DNA of 64,000 bases from DASUPK01 sp963833375 (GTDB lineage: Bacteria > Actinomycetota > Thermoleophilia > Solirubrobacterales > 70-9). Of this stretch, positions 50,541 to 60,348 are shown one piece after another; position 1 is the first letter of the stretch, and each line of letters begins with the position of its first letter. Below the pieces are notes generated by a model. That model was not told the DNA's origin. It saw only the letters and a list, made by a program, of their open reading frames with translations, and made no database searches. Location of the stretch: contig CAWHXR010000001.1 in assembly GCA_963833375.1 (NCBI GenBank), positions 124,001 through 188,000 of the forward strand. The letters run 5' to 3'. The position numbers and the translations under genes were made by a program.

Positions 50541-53500
50541 TCAGGCCTTGGCGAGGGCGATCCGGAGCTCGCGGCCCTCGATCGTCGCTGTCTCGCCGGC
50601 GCCGTCCGCGCCATAGCCGACCGAGGTCGCCAGCGTCTCGCCGGCGATGTAGGTCTCGTGCTCCCGGGCGGCTTCGAGCAGCTCGTCGTCGCCCCCCAGC
50701 TCCAGCGAGATCCGGTCGGAGACCTCCAGGCCGGCCTGCTTGCGCGCCTCCTGCACGGCGCGCACGACCTCGCGCGCCAGCCCCTCGCGCCGGAGCTCGT
50801 CGTCGAGATCGAGCTCCAGCGCCACCGCGTGGCCCGCCTCGGCCTCCAGCTGGTAGCCCTCGAGCGGCTCCATGACGAGGTTGATGTCGTCCGCCGAGAG
50901 CGTGTGCTCCTTGCCGTCGATCGCGATGCCGACCTCCGCGCCGGCCTCCAGCTGCTCCGCGACGCCGGCGGCATCGAGGGCCTCCACGGCGGCGGCGACC
51001 TGCGGCATGTTCTTGCCGAAGCGGGGCCCGAGCAGGCGGTAGTTCGGCTTGACCCGGTAGGAGACCAGCTCGGCCTCCGTGTGGACGAAGTCGAGCTCCT
51101 TGACGTTCAGCTCCGCGGCCACGACCTCGGCGAGCCGCTCGATGGCGGCCCGCTCCGCATCGGAGGCGACCACGACCGCCCTGCGGAGCGGCTGGCGGAG
51201 CTTCACCTTCGCCTGGGCCCTTGCGGCGCGCCCCAGCTCGACCGTCAGCCGGACCGCCTCCATCCCGGCCTCGAGCTGGGGGTCGACGAGGGCCTCGTCG
51301 GCCTCAGGGAAGTCACAGAGGTGGACGGAGTCCGGGCGGTCTCGGAACGCCTCCTCGTCCGTCCCGACGGCGAGGTTCGTGTAGATCTCGTCGGCCAGGA
51401 ACGGGGTGAAGGGCGCCAGCAGCGTCGAGAGAGTGATCAGGCAGTGCCGCAGGGTCGCGAAGGCGGTCTCGTCGCCGTCCCAGAAGCGGCGCCGGCTGAG
51501 GCGCACGTACCAATTGGAGAGGTCCTCGCTGAAGTCGGCGATCGCCCGGGCCGCCGTGGTGCAGTCGAAGCCGTCCAGGTGCCGGCGCACCTCGGCGATC
51601 GTCCGCTGCAGGCGAGAGACAGCCCAGCGGTCGAGCTCCCCCGAGGAGCCCTCGCCCCTCCGGCCCGAGCTCCACACCTCCCCGAGCGACGCCGGCTCCA
51701 TGCCCTCGGCGTTCGCGTAGAGCACCCAGAAGGAGTACGTGTTCCAGACGGTGAGGAGGAAGTGGCGGACGGCGTCCCCGACCGTGTCGACCGAGAACCG
51801 GTAGCCGGCCCAGGGCTGCTGCGAGGCGAAGTAGTACCAGCGGAAGGCGTCCGCGCCATGGCGGTCGATTACGTCCCACGGCTCCACCACATTGCCGCGG
51901 CTCTTCGACATCTTCTGGCCCTCGGGGTCGAGGATCAGGCCGAGGCAGACGACGTTGCGGTAGCTCGAGGTATCGAAGAGGAGCACCGACTCGGCGAGCA
52001 ACGTGTAGAACCAGCCGCGGGTCTGGTCGATCGCCTCGCAGATGAAGTCGGCCGGAAAGCGCTCTCCAAAGAGCTCCTCGTTCTCGAAGGGGTAGTGGTA
52101 CTGCGCCCAGGGCATCGAGCCCGAGTCGAACCAGGCGTCGATCACCGAGAGGACGCGGCGCATCGTGCCGTCGCATCCCTCGCGCTCGCAGGGAAAGGCG
52201 GCATCGTCGATGTAGGGGCGGTGCAGGTCGTCGGGAACCTCCGCGCCCTTGTCGCGAAGATCGGCGATCGACCCGGCGCAGAAGCGATCCTCGCAGTCGC
52301 TCGAGTCGCACTCCCAGATCGGCAGCGGCGTTCCCCAGTAGCGATCCCGGGAGAGCGCCCAGTCGACGTTGCCCTCCAGCCACTTGCCGAAGCGGCCGTG
52401 CTTGATGTGCTCCGGGTGCCAGCCGATCTCCTCGTTGGCGGCGAGCATCCGGTCGCGCACCTCGGTCGTCTTCACGTACCAGCTCGCCTTTGCGTAGTAG
52501 AGGAGCGGCGTGTCGCAGCGCCAGCAGTGCGGATAGGCGTGCAGATAGGCCTCGGCGCGCAGCAGCTTCCCCTTCCGGTCGAGCTCCGCGACGATGGCGG
52601 GGTCGGCGGCCTTGACGAACTGGCCGGCGAAGTCGGCGATCCGCTCGTCGAAGCGCCCGCGCAGGTCGACCGGGTTCTGCAGGGTGATCCCATACTGCTC
52701 GCCGAGCCGGAAGTCGTCCTCGCCGAAGGCGATCGCCGTGTGCACCAGGCCCGTGCCCTCTTCGGTGGTGACGAAGTCGGCCAGCAGCACGGTGTGGCCC
52801 CGCGGCCCGTAGTCGGTGATGTAGCCGAACGGGGGCTCGTACGAGGTTCCCGCGATCGCCTCGCCCGGGAAGTGTGCGAGCACCTCCGCCTCCTCGCCCA
52901 GGACGTGCTCGACCCGCTCGCGCGCCATCACGAACACCTCGTCCGCGAGGCGGGCCCTGACGTACTCGATCTCCGGGCCGGCGGCGACCGCGGCGTTCGT
53001 GATCAGCGTCCAGGGCGTCGTCGTCCAGACCAGGAGCTTGTCGCCGGGCTCCAGCGGGGACTCGGGGATCTGGTCGCTGGGCGCAGGCTCCTTGACGGGG
53101 AGCTTCACGTAGACGGAGGGGTCCTCGACGTCGTGGTAGCCGAGGGCGACCTCGTGCGAGGAGAGGGCGGTCCCGCAGCGCGGGCAGTAGGGCACGACCT
53201 TGTGGCCCTCATAGAGCCGGTCGTCGTCCCACATCTTCCGCAGCGCCCACCAGACCGACTCGATGTACTCGTTGGTGAGCGTCACGTAGGCGTCGTCGAG
53301 GTCGAGCCAGAAGCCGATCCTCTCCGTGAGGCGGTTCCAGTCCTCGACGTAGCGGAAGACCGACTCCCGGCAGCGCTGGTTGAACTCGGCGATCCCGTAT
53401 GCCTCGATCTCCTCCTTGGAGGAGATCCCGAGCTCGCGCTCGATCTCCAGCTCGACCGGCAGGCCGTGGCAATCCCAGCCGGCCTTGCGGGGCACGTGGT

Positions 53501-53735
53501 GTCCGGTCATCGTCCGGTAGCGCGGATAGATGTCCTTGAAGACGCGTGAGAGGACGTGGTGGGTGCCGGGCCGCCCGTTAGCCGTCGGCGGTCCCTCGTA
53601 GAAGCCCCAGAGCGGCGCCGACTCGCGGTTCGCGAGCGAGCGGTGGAAGACGTCGCGCTCGCGCCAGCGCGCCAGGATCCCCTCCTCGAGCTCGGGGAAG
53701 GACTGCTTCGGGTCTACCGGGCGGAATCGCGCCAT
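50541..53735 (-). CDS. ileS: Isoleucyl-tRNA synthetase
   Basis: 1,064 residues. The HIGH motif is in PTANGRPGTHHVL and KMSKS in GQKMSKSRGN, both in the forms seen in the eukaryote-like IleS class, which is often mupirocin-resistant. The editing domain (TTPWTLITNAAV), a zinc-type cysteine group (CDSSDCEDRFC and ECG-like CEREGCDG), and the anticodon domain are all present. It charges tRNA-Ile. The first gene of an apparent ileS-HAD-membrane-protein operon. Confidence 0.96.
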   Translation of the reverse strand: MARFRPVDPKQSFPELEEGILARWRERDVFHRSLANRESAPLWGFYEGPPTANGRPGTHHVLSRVFKDIYPRYRTMTGHHVPRKAGWDCHGLPVELEIERELGISSKEEIEAYGIAEFNQRCRESVFRYVEDWNRLTERIGFWLDLDDAYVTLTNEYIESVWWALRKMWDDDRLYEGHKVVPYCPRCGTALSSHEVALGYHDVEDPSVYVKLPVKEPAPSDQIPESPLEPGDKLLVWTTTPWTLITNAAVAAGPEIEYVRARLADEVFVMARERVEHVLGEEAEVLAHFPGEAIAGTSYEPPFGYITDYGPRGHTVLLADFVTTEEGTGLVHTAIAFGEDDFRLGEQYGITLQNPVDLRGRFDERIADFAGQFVKAADPAIVAELDRKGKLLRAEAYLHAYPHCWRCDTPLLYYAKASWYVKTTEVRDRMLAANEEIGWHPEHIKHGRFGKWLEGNVDWALSRDRYWGTPLPIWECDSSDCEDRFCAGSIADLRDKGAEVPDDLHRPYIDDAAFPCEREGCDGTMRRVLSVIDAWFDSGSMPWAQYHYPFENEELFGERFPADFICEAIDQTRGWFYTLLAESVLLFDTSSYRNVVCLGLILDPEGQKMSKSRGNVVEPWDVIDRHGADAFRWYYFASQQPWAGYRFSVDTVGDAVRHFLLTVWNTYSFWVLYANAEGMEPASLGEVWSSGRRGEGSSGELDRWAVSRLQRTIAEVRRHLDGFDCTTAARAIADFSEDLSNWYVRLSRRRFWDGDETAFATLRHCLITLSTLLAPFTPFLADEIYTNLAVGTDEEAFRDRPDSVHLCDFPEADEALVDPQLEAGMEAVRLTVELGRAARAQAKVKLRQPLRRAVVVASDAERAAIERLAEVVAAELNVKELDFVHTEAELVSYRVKPNYRLLGPRFGKNMPQVAAAVEALDAAGVAEQLEAGAEVGIAIDGKEHTLSADDINLVMEPLEGYQLEAEAGHAVALELDLDDELRREGLAREVVRAVQEARKQAGLEVSDRISLELGGDDELLEAAREHETYIAGETLATSVGYGADGAGETATIEGRELRIALAKA

Positions 53736-53915
53736 GAGCGGCGGATTCTGGCAGTCGCGCGCACGCGGCCGAGGTCCACCGTCGATACGGCTGGGCCCGG
53801 CATCGACATCATCGACACGAACGCGACCGCGAGACCGCGCCGGTCTACCACATCCACGCCGTCCTCCGGGACTTCTTCTTCGTCATCCCGTAGAGACTCC
53901 GGCCAGGCTCCTTGC

Positions 53916-54338
53916 CTAGCCAGGGAGCGTCACCGAACCGTCTTCCTCGATGGTCCAGCGCGGGTTGTGGGCGACCTCCCAGGGGTGACCTTCGGGGTCG
54001 ATGAAGATGCCCGAATAGCCGCCCCAGAAGGTCTTGGCGGGTTCGCGACCGATGGTCCCGCCCGCCGACCGAGCCTGCTCGATCACCTCGTCGACCTCCC
54101 GGGTTGAGCGCGTGTTGTACGCAAGGGTCACTCCACCCCAGCCGCCGCCGTCGGTGACCGTGCTGTCCTCGGCAAGGTTGGCCCGATCCCAGAGCGCGAC
54201 GATCATCCCGCCGGCCTGGAAGAAGACCACGTCGTCCCCCTCCTCGGCGCGCGTGCTCCACCCTAGCCCTTCGTAGAACGACCGTGCCCGTGCCAGGTCG
54301 GCTACGCCGAGCGTGACTAGGCTGACGCGCTGCTCCAC
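53916..54338 (-). CDS. VOC (glyoxalase/bleomycin-resistance) protein
   Basis: 140 residues from GTG 54338, 7 nt after TAGGAT. VOC beta-alpha-beta repeats are clear: SLVTLGVADLARARSFYEGLGW and, in the second half, GYSGIFIDPEGHPWEVAHNPRW, the typical metal-binding Glu end. These proteins bind metals and act on small molecules or sequester antibiotics. The substrate is unknown. Confidence 0.87.
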   Translation of the reverse strand: MEQRVSLVTLGVADLARARSFYEGLGWSTRAEEGDDVVFFQAGGMIVALWDRANLAEDSTVTDGGGWGGVTLAYNTRSTREVDEVIEQARSAGGTIGREPAKTFWGGYSGIFIDPEGHPWEVAHNPRWTIEEDGSVTLPG

Positions 54339-54490
54339 GCCGGCGATCCTATGGGAGTGGTGTTCGGCTGATCAGCCAGTGGGTAATTCAAGGCAGCTCA
54401 TGAGCAGAGCACGCCTTACCTCGTTCGGCGGTCAGTCGGACGTACGTCCACGGGCGTTTCGCCGTCCCCGCTTCCGAGCAAGATCAGGCT

Positions 54491-54715
54491 ATGACCATCG
54501 GCACATCCCTATTTCTGATCGCGGTCGGGGCGATCCTCCGCTACGCGGTCGAGGACCGTGTGAAGGCGGTGGACATCCCGACCGTCGGTCTGATCCTGAT
54601 CGTGGTCGGCGTCTTCGGCCTGATCCTCGGCCTCTATCTGACCTTCGTGCGCGGCCGTCCGGATCCGACCATGGAAGACGGCACGGTCGTGCGCCGGCGG
54701 CGGACGCGCTACTAA
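54491..54715 (+). CDS. Small two-helix membrane protein (DUF6458-like)
   Basis: 74 residues. There are two helices (about 4-20 and 29-52) and a short basic tail VVRRRRTRY. The GTSLFLIAVGAILRYAVED opening is common among actinobacterial small membrane proteins annotated DUF6458. Function unknown. Its stop overlaps the MarR gene's stop by 4 nt (convergent). Confidence 0.75.
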   Translation: MTIGTSLFLIAVGAILRYAVEDRVKAVDIPTVGLILIVVGVFGLILGLYLTFVRGRPDPTMEDGTVVRRRRTRY

Positions 54716-55164
54716 GCCGCGCGGTCCAGCTTGCGGCAGAGGTCGGCGAGCTGGCGCTTCTCGATCTCGTCGAGGACCCCGAAAGCCTCCCGCACCCTCT
54801 CGGCGTGCGCGGGGAAGGCGTGGGTGACGAGGTTGTAGCCCGCCGGCGTGAGGCCGACGGCGACGGCGCGCCGGTCGCTCTCCAGCCGGCTGCGGCTGAC
54901 GAAGCCGCGCTTCTCGAGGGTGTCGAGGACCTCCGTGGCGGTCGCCTTGGAGGCGCCGAGGCGCCGCCGCATCGTGCGCAGCTCGAGGCGCCCGCCGGCG
55001 CTGGTCAGCAGGACCAGCATCGTGAATCCGGTGGCGGAGACGCCGATCCTCTCGAGGTCCGCCGCGAGCCGGCGGGTGAGGTTCGCCTCGGCCCGCACCA
55101 GCGCCTCCAGAGCACGGTGCGCGAGCGGATCGATGGGGCGAAGGGGCGTCGCCTCGTCGGTCAC
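54712..55164 (-). CDS. MarR-family transcriptional regulator
   Basis: 150 residues from GTG 55164, 8 nt after TAACTT. The winged helix spans about residues 45-110 with LRTMRRRLGASKATATEVLDTLEKRGFVSR and DRRAVAVGLTPAG, the MarR signature. The ligand is unknown, and no clear palindrome is seen upstream. It is divergent from the lipoprotein gene at 55275. Confidence 0.88.
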   Translation of the reverse strand: MTDEATPLRPIDPLAHRALEALVRAEANLTRRLAADLERIGVSATGFTMLVLLTSAGGRLELRTMRRRLGASKATATEVLDTLEKRGFVSRSRLESDRRAVAVGLTPAGYNLVTHAFPAHAERVREAFGVLDEIEKRQLADLCRKLDRAA

Positions 55165-55274
55165 GAGTGATCAAGTTATGGCCCGCGGCGGACGAGTTTT
55201 CATGGAGCGGGTCGCTCCCCGCGGAGCCCGCCCTCGCAGAGACCGATTCGGCGCCTCGGCCGTAGGATCGTCCG

Positions 55275-55760
55275 GTGCCGCGTCCGAACCCAATCGCCCG
55301 CGCGGCCGCCGTCCTGGTGACCGCCTCCCTCCTCCTGGGAGCCGCCGGCTGCGGGCAGAAGAAGAACGACCTGGCGCCCGCCGCCTGCCTGGTCAGCAGC
55401 CAGGGCTACCTCCGCGCGCTCGAGCGTGCCCCCGCTCCGGTCCGCCTCGCCGGGACCACGGCGATCTCGGAGTGCCTGGTGCCTGAGCAGGACGGCGGAC
55501 AGCTGGCGAACATCGGGCACGAGATGGTGATCGCAGCGACGAAGCTGAACGTCGAGGCGCGACGGGATCCCGCCGGCCCCGCCGCGCTGCAGCTCGGCTA
55601 CCTGATCGGTGCGGTCGGCAAGGGGGCCGACACCATCCACACCGATCTGGTGCGGCGGCTGAACGCCGGCGCCCGTTTCAGCGCGAGCGGCGGCACGCTC
55701 TCCGCCGAATTCGAGCGCACCTTCGGCCGCGGCTATGCCGCCGGTCACAGCTCCGGCTAG
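55275..55760 (+). CDS. Putative lipoprotein
   Basis: 161 residues from GTG 55275, 6 nt after TAGGAT. The lipobox LGAAGC ends at Cys26. A mainly helical mature domain follows with NIGHEMVIAATKLNVEARRDP and LIGAVGKGADTIHTDLVRRL. The family is not recognised. It is 15 nt upstream of fumC and could be co-transcribed, although fumC seems to have its own -10. Confidence 0.7.
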   Translation: MPRPNPIARAAAVLVTASLLLGAAGCGQKKNDLAPAACLVSSQGYLRALERAPAPVRLAGTTAISECLVPEQDGGQLANIGHEMVIAATKLNVEARRDPAGPAALQLGYLIGAVGKGADTIHTDLVRRLNAGARFSASGGTLSAEFERTFGRGYAAGHSSG

Positions 55761-55775
55761 ATAGCCTGAGAGGTG

Positions 55776-57101
55776 ATGGAAGCGAAGACCGGGGATCAGC
55801 TCTGGGGCGGTGAGACCACGAAGGCAGTCGAAAACTTTCAGATCTCCGGCCATCCGATTCCGGCGCCAGTGATCCACTGGCTGGGTCGCCTGAAGGCGGC
55901 GGCCGCGCGGGCGAATGCCGAGCTGGGCAAGCTCGACGCCGACCTCGCGGAGCGCATCGCCAAGGCGGGGGACGAAGTCGCGAACGGCGAGCACGACGAC
56001 CAGTTCCCCATCGACGTCTTCCAGACCGGCTCGGGGACCTCCTCGAACATGAACGCCAACGAGGTGATCGCAGAGCTCGCCGGCGACGAGGCGCATCCCA
56101 ACGACCACGTCAACATGGGCCAGTCCTCCAACGACGTCTTCCCGTCGGCGGTGCACCTGGCGGCTCTGGGCGAGGTCCACTCCGACCTGCTGCCGGCCCT
56201 CGACGAGCTCCGCGGAGCACTCGAGCGCAAGGCCGATGAGTTCAAGGACATCGTCAAGGCGGGCCGGACCCACCTGATGGACGCGGTACCCGTGACCCTC
56301 GGCCAGGAGTTCTCGGGCTACGCCGCTCAGATTCGCCTCGGTGCGGAGCGAGTTCGCTCGACCCTCGGCCGCGTCGGCCAGATCCCGCTCGGCGGCACCG
56401 CGACCGGGACCGGGTTGAACACCCACCCCGAGTTCGCCGCCAAGGTCCGCGAGAGGCTGAGCGCGGACACCGGCCTCGACATCTCCGAGCCCGCCGATCC
56501 GTTCGAGGCGCAGGGCAACCGCGACGCGCTGGTGGAGCTCTCCGGCGCGCTGAAGACGGTGGCCGTATCGCTCTTCAAGATCGCCAACGACCTCGCCCTG
56601 ATGGGATCCGGTCCACGCGCCGGCCTCGCCGAGATCGTCCTGCCCGAGCTCCAGAAGGGCTCCTCGATCATGCCGGGCAAGGTCAACCCCGTGATCGCGG
56701 AGGTCGTGATCCAGGTCGCCGACCAGGTGGTGGGCAACGACGCGGCGATCACCCTGGCGGGAAGCCAGGGGCAGTTCGAGCTCAACGTCCGGGTCCCGCT
56801 GATCGCCCGGAACCTGCTCGACTCGCTCAAGCTGCTCGCGGCTGCCGTTCGCGCACTCGACGAGAAGTGCGTCAGCGGCATCGAGCCGAACGAGGAGATG
56901 CTGGAGCGCCACGCGGAGGCGACGCTGGCGACGGCGACCGCGCTCAACCCCCACATCGGCTACGACCGCGCCGCCGAGATCGTCAAGGAGGCCCACTCCT
57001 CCGGGCGCCCGCTGCGGGAGGTGGCTCGCGAGATGGGCGTCGAGGAGGAGATCCTCGACGAGGCGCTCGACCATCGCAAGATGGCGCGCCCGCACGACTG
57101 A
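55776..57101 (+). CDS. fumC: Fumarate hydratase, class II
   Basis: 441 residues from ATG 55776 (GTG 55773 also possible); TAGCCT lies 8 nt upstream of the ATG. Aspartase/fumarase motifs: TGSGTSSNMNANEVI, GQSSNDVFPSAVH, RTHLMDAVPVTLGQE, and the signature GSSIMPGKVNP with its catalytic Ser. It interconverts fumarate and malate in the TCA cycle without an Fe-S cluster. Length is slightly short of the usual ~460. Confidence 0.95.
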   Translation: MEAKTGDQLWGGETTKAVENFQISGHPIPAPVIHWLGRLKAAAARANAELGKLDADLAERIAKAGDEVANGEHDDQFPIDVFQTGSGTSSNMNANEVIAELAGDEAHPNDHVNMGQSSNDVFPSAVHLAALGEVHSDLLPALDELRGALERKADEFKDIVKAGRTHLMDAVPVTLGQEFSGYAAQIRLGAERVRSTLGRVGQIPLGGTATGTGLNTHPEFAAKVRERLSADTGLDISEPADPFEAQGNRDALVELSGALKTVAVSLFKIANDLALMGSGPRAGLAEIVLPELQKGSSIMPGKVNPVIAEVVIQVADQVVGNDAAITLAGSQGQFELNVRVPLIARNLLDSLKLLAAAVRALDEKCVSGIEPNEEMLERHAEATLATATALNPHIGYDRAAEIVKEAHSSGRPLREVAREMGVEEEILDEALDHRKMARPHD

Positions 57102-57122
57102 TCCTCGGCCGTCTCGGCTCCG

Positions 57123-57553
57123 ATGCCGATCGAGGACTGGATCTCCGATCCGATCGCCTCGGAGCGGCACGAGCGAATGGTGCCGATCGAGCCCAAGCGC
57201 GCAATCGAGTTGGCCCTGGGGATGCGGGCCGAGGGCGACCCAATCGTCTCGACGGCGAGGATCCAGGGCAAGGAGCGAATCGACGACGCGGCCCAGTGGC
57301 GGAGCTGGGAGCGACCCGGGCTTGGATCAAGGCGGCGGCGACCTTCCGCGCTGAGCCGGCCGGAGACGGCGCCTCGAACCTGATCACGGAGACCCAGGTC
57401 GATGGCACCGAAGAGACCGCCAGGCGGCGCTGCCGCCGCGACTGGCTCGTGGTGGGACCATTCTCGGCCTTGATCCGCCGGCGCTGGCTCCGCCAGATCG
57501 CCAAGGCCGCCGCAGCGGAGCAAAGGAACACCCCGTGCAGGAACTCGGGGTAG
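57123..57553 (+). pseudogene. Frameshifted remnant of a hypothetical protein
   Basis: The N-terminal part in one frame reads MPIEDWISDPIASERHERMV and then PIEPKRAIELALGMRAEGDP. The C-terminal part in another frame reads ATFRAEPAGDGASNLITETQ and then WLVVGPFSALIRRRWL. Both pieces fit one actinobacterial family of small proteins (DUF2867-like), which normally have ~180 residues. The middle is missing, and the two halves cannot be joined without a frameshift. It lies between fumC and the FAD oxidoreductase. Confidence 0.65.
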
Positions 57554-57564
57554 GGTCAGTGGCG

Positions 57565-58767
57565 GTGGAGAGGCACGACGCCGTCATCGTCGGCGCACGA
57601 TGCGCCGGGTCCACGCTGGCAACCGCCCTGGCTCAGCGGGGCTGGGACGTCGCCCTGATCGACCGCGACACCTTCCCCAGCACCACCGTCTCGACGCACC
57701 TGCTCTATCCCAACACCCTGGCCCGGCTGGAGAAGCTCGGTGTCCTGGATGCCCTGCGGTCCGAGCACAGGCTCACCTTCGTGGGGCACCGGCTGGTCGC
57801 GCTGGGGCACGAGATCGCGGGGCGCTACACGCCCATCGAGGGGTTCGACCTCGGCCTCGCTCCGAGGCGCGTCGCCCTCGACAAGGCCGGCGTCGACACG
57901 GCGCTGGCTGCCGGCGCAACCGGCTTCTTCGGCACGCGTGCTGTCAAGCTGCTCGGCGCGGGGACCGAGGAGGACCCGGCTCGGGGCGTGGTCCTGGCCG
58001 ATGGCCGCGAGATTGCTGCCGACTGGGTGTTCGGCGCCGATGGGCGCGGCTCAATGGTGGCGAGCAAGCTCGGGCTGAAGAAGGAGCGGCCGCAACGTGG
58101 CGAGCTTGCCTTCTCCTACTCGTACTGGAGCGGGATCCCGCCTCGCGATGACTTCGGGACCCTGCAGATCAAGCTGGACGAGATGCTCTACCACGGACCG
58201 GTCGAGGACGGGCTATATCTCCTGATCGTCAACGGCGCAGCCGACCTCGCGCAGGGGACCAGGCCGGAGAGGGAGCGCAAGCACTTGGAGGCCCTCCGTC
58301 GCTTCCCCGAGACCTTCGACCCCGGGCTGCTCGAGGGCGCCGAGATGGTGACGGGGGTGACCGTCGCGCCCGAGACGCTGATGCGGGGCTTCTTCCGCCG
58401 GCCGGCAGGGCCGGGGTGGGCGCTGGTGGGCGATGCCGGTCATTTCAAGCACCCAGGCACCGCACAGGGGATCGGCGATGCCGTGGAGCAGGCGCTCTAC
58501 GTGGCGGATGCTCTCTCAGGTTCAAAATCGAGCCTGGATGGCTACGAGGAGTGGCGGGACGGCAAGGCGGTGGAGCAGTACGACTGGTCCTTCGCCTGGG
58601 GGCGCTTCCCCCGGCCGGAGACCGCCGAGCCCATCTTCCGCGGCTGGGCGTCTGATGCGGACGCGGGGCAGGACCTGCGCGATTGCCTGTCGCGTCAGGT
58701 GGAGCCATCCCAGCTGATGACCCAGGAGCGTCTCGAGCGCTGGTTCGCGCCGCTGGCGGGGACCTGA
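57565..58767 (+). CDS. FAD-dependent oxidoreductase (geranylgeranyl reductase/PHBH-like)
   Basis: 400 residues from GTG 57565, chosen because TAGGGT (57551-57556) lies 8 nt upstream and the FAD site follows at once: DAVIVGARCAGSTLATALAQ. GADGRGSMVASKLG (second FAD motif) and LVGDAGHFKHPGTAQGIGDA (third) complete the fold. Earlier GTG starts (57535, 57559) would overlap the pseudogene. These enzymes reduce or hydroxylate lipids or aromatics; substrate unknown. Confidence 0.87.
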   Translation: MERHDAVIVGARCAGSTLATALAQRGWDVALIDRDTFPSTTVSTHLLYPNTLARLEKLGVLDALRSEHRLTFVGHRLVALGHEIAGRYTPIEGFDLGLAPRRVALDKAGVDTALAAGATGFFGTRAVKLLGAGTEEDPARGVVLADGREIAADWVFGADGRGSMVASKLGLKKERPQRGELAFSYSYWSGIPPRDDFGTLQIKLDEMLYHGPVEDGLYLLIVNGAADLAQGTRPERERKHLEALRRFPETFDPGLLEGAEMVTGVTVAPETLMRGFFRRPAGPGWALVGDAGHFKHPGTAQGIGDAVEQALYVADALSGSKSSLDGYEEWRDGKAVEQYDWSFAWGRFPRPETAEPIFRGWASDADAGQDLRDCLSRQVEPSQLMTQERLERWFAPLAGT

Positions 58768-58878
58768 CCATTACCAACACCGACCTCGTCAGCTCGGGGC
58801 GGCGACCTGCACGATCACCTTCTCGGATGTCGCCAGCGCTGCAGAAAGCGCGCGAAACGCCTGCCGTTCTGATCTCGG

Positions 58879-60324
58879 CTAGCCCTGGAAGGTGACCAGG
58901 CGCTCCTCGGTGAGCTCGCGCACCGCGTAGTGGGGGCCCTCGCGCGTGTTGCCCGAGTCCTTGACGCCGCCGTAGGGCATCTGGTCGGTGCGGAAGGTCG
59001 GCACCTCGTTGATCAGCACGCCCCCGAACTCCAGCGTCTCGCCGGCCTTGATCGCCCGGCCGACGTCCCGGGTGAAGACGCCCGCCTGGAGCCCGAAGCG
59101 GGCGTCGTTGGCGCGCTCGAGCGCCTCCTCGAAGGTCTCGTAGCTGTGGACGGTCGCGACGGGGCCGAAGATCTCGTCACACCAGACGTGGGCCTCGCGC
59201 GGCGGCTCCTTGATCACCGTCGGCGCCAGGCAGCGGTCCTGGTCCACCAGCTCGCCGCCGGTGAGGATCTCGCCGCCCTGCGACGCGGCCTCATCGACCC
59301 AGGACTTGACCCTGTCGCGGTCGTCATGGGAGATCAGCGGCCCGACGTCGGTGTTCTCGTCCATCGGGTCCCCGGTCACCAGGGACTCAACGTTCGAGAC
59401 GAAGCGCTTCGTGAAGTCGTCGGCCACCGACTCGTGGACCAGGATCCGCTGCACGGAGATGCAGCTCTGCCCCGCGTGGGAGAAGGCGTGGAGCTTCGCC
59501 TTGTCCGCCGCCTGCTCCCAGTCGCCATCCTCGTGAACGAGCAGCGGCGCCGTAGAGCCGAGCTCGAGGTTGACCTGCTTGCGGGCCGCCTTGGCCCGGA
59601 TGTCCCAGCCGACCGGCGCTGAGCCCGTGAAGGTGATCGCGCCGATCCGATCGTTCTCGACGATCGCGTTGCCGACGTCCGAGCCGGAGCCGCAGACGAC
59701 CTGCAGCCAGTTCTCGGGCAACCCGGCCTCGTAGAAGACCTCGGCGAGCTTGATCGCGGAGATCGGGGTCTGGCCCGCGGGCTTCAGGACCACCGCGTTG
59801 CCGGCGGCGATCGCGGGGCCGAGCTTGTGGGCGACGAGGTTGAGGGGGAAGTTGAACGGGCTGATCGCCCCGACCACGCCGTAGGGCACGCGGATCACGA
59901 CGCCGAGCTTGCCCTCGCCGGCGACGCCGCTCTCCATCGGGACCATCTCTCCCGTCAGGGTGCGGGCCTCGACAGCGGAGAACTCGAGGGTGCCGACGCA
60001 CCGTTGCGCCTCGACGCGGGCGGTCTTCACCGGCTTGCCCGCCTCCGCGGCGATGGTCATGGTGAGGTCGTCCTCGCGCTCGGCGACCAGGCGGGCGGCG
60101 CGATCGAGCACCGCGGCGCGCTCGTGCTGGGGGAAGCCCCCCGCCGCGAAGGCCCCGGCCGCCGCGTCGGTGGCCTTGTCGACCAGGGCGCCGTCACCCT
60201 TCGGCACGCGGCCGACCAGAGTGCCGTCGTAGGGGGCCTTCACCTCCGACCACTCGCCGGTCTCCATCCACTCACCGGCGACGTAGAGCTTGTGATCTGT
60301 GGCCTGAATCGTCTCGGTCGCCAT
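58879..60324 (-). CDS. Aldehyde dehydrogenase (NAD(P)+)
   Basis: 481 residues from ATG 60324, preceded by AGGAGAG. Catalytic Cys288 is in HAGQSCISVQRI and Glu254 in NLELGSTAPLLV. The NAD site ITFTGSAPVGWDI and the ISPFNFPLNLVAHKLGPA segment are typical. It oxidises an aldehyde to an acid. The Glu motif ends Gly-Ser instead of the usual Gly-Gly, as in some lactaldehyde/succinate-semialdehyde-type members. Confidence 0.93.
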   Translation of the reverse strand: MATETIQATDHKLYVAGEWMETGEWSEVKAPYDGTLVGRVPKGDGALVDKATDAAAGAFAAGGFPQHERAAVLDRAARLVAEREDDLTMTIAAEAGKPVKTARVEAQRCVGTLEFSAVEARTLTGEMVPMESGVAGEGKLGVVIRVPYGVVGAISPFNFPLNLVAHKLGPAIAAGNAVVLKPAGQTPISAIKLAEVFYEAGLPENWLQVVCGSGSDVGNAIVENDRIGAITFTGSAPVGWDIRAKAARKQVNLELGSTAPLLVHEDGDWEQAADKAKLHAFSHAGQSCISVQRILVHESVADDFTKRFVSNVESLVTGDPMDENTDVGPLISHDDRDRVKSWVDEAASQGGEILTGGELVDQDRCLAPTVIKEPPREAHVWCDEIFGPVATVHSYETFEEALERANDARFGLQAGVFTRDVGRAIKAGETLEFGGVLINEVPTFRTDQMPYGGVKDSGNTREGPHYAVRELTEERLVTFQG

Positions 60325-60348
60325 CGTCCTCTCCTCCTCGATCAGACG

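Noticed and set aside
50658..53549. A 963-codon plus-strand frame opposite ileS
   Set aside because: It is antisense to ileS, whose HIGH and KMSKS motifs are intact, and has no domain of its own.
53790..53876. Possible gene tail in the gap between ileS and the VOC gene (ends YHIHAVLRDFFFVIP and a stop)
   Set aside because: About 30 codons without a motif I can place. It could be a remnant but there is not enough to support a call.
58780..58870. Possible C-terminal remnant of a zinc-type alcohol dehydrogenase on the minus strand (FRALSAALATSEKVIVQV)
   Set aside because: The resemblance is weak and covers fewer than 30 codons. I see no other part of such a gene nearby.
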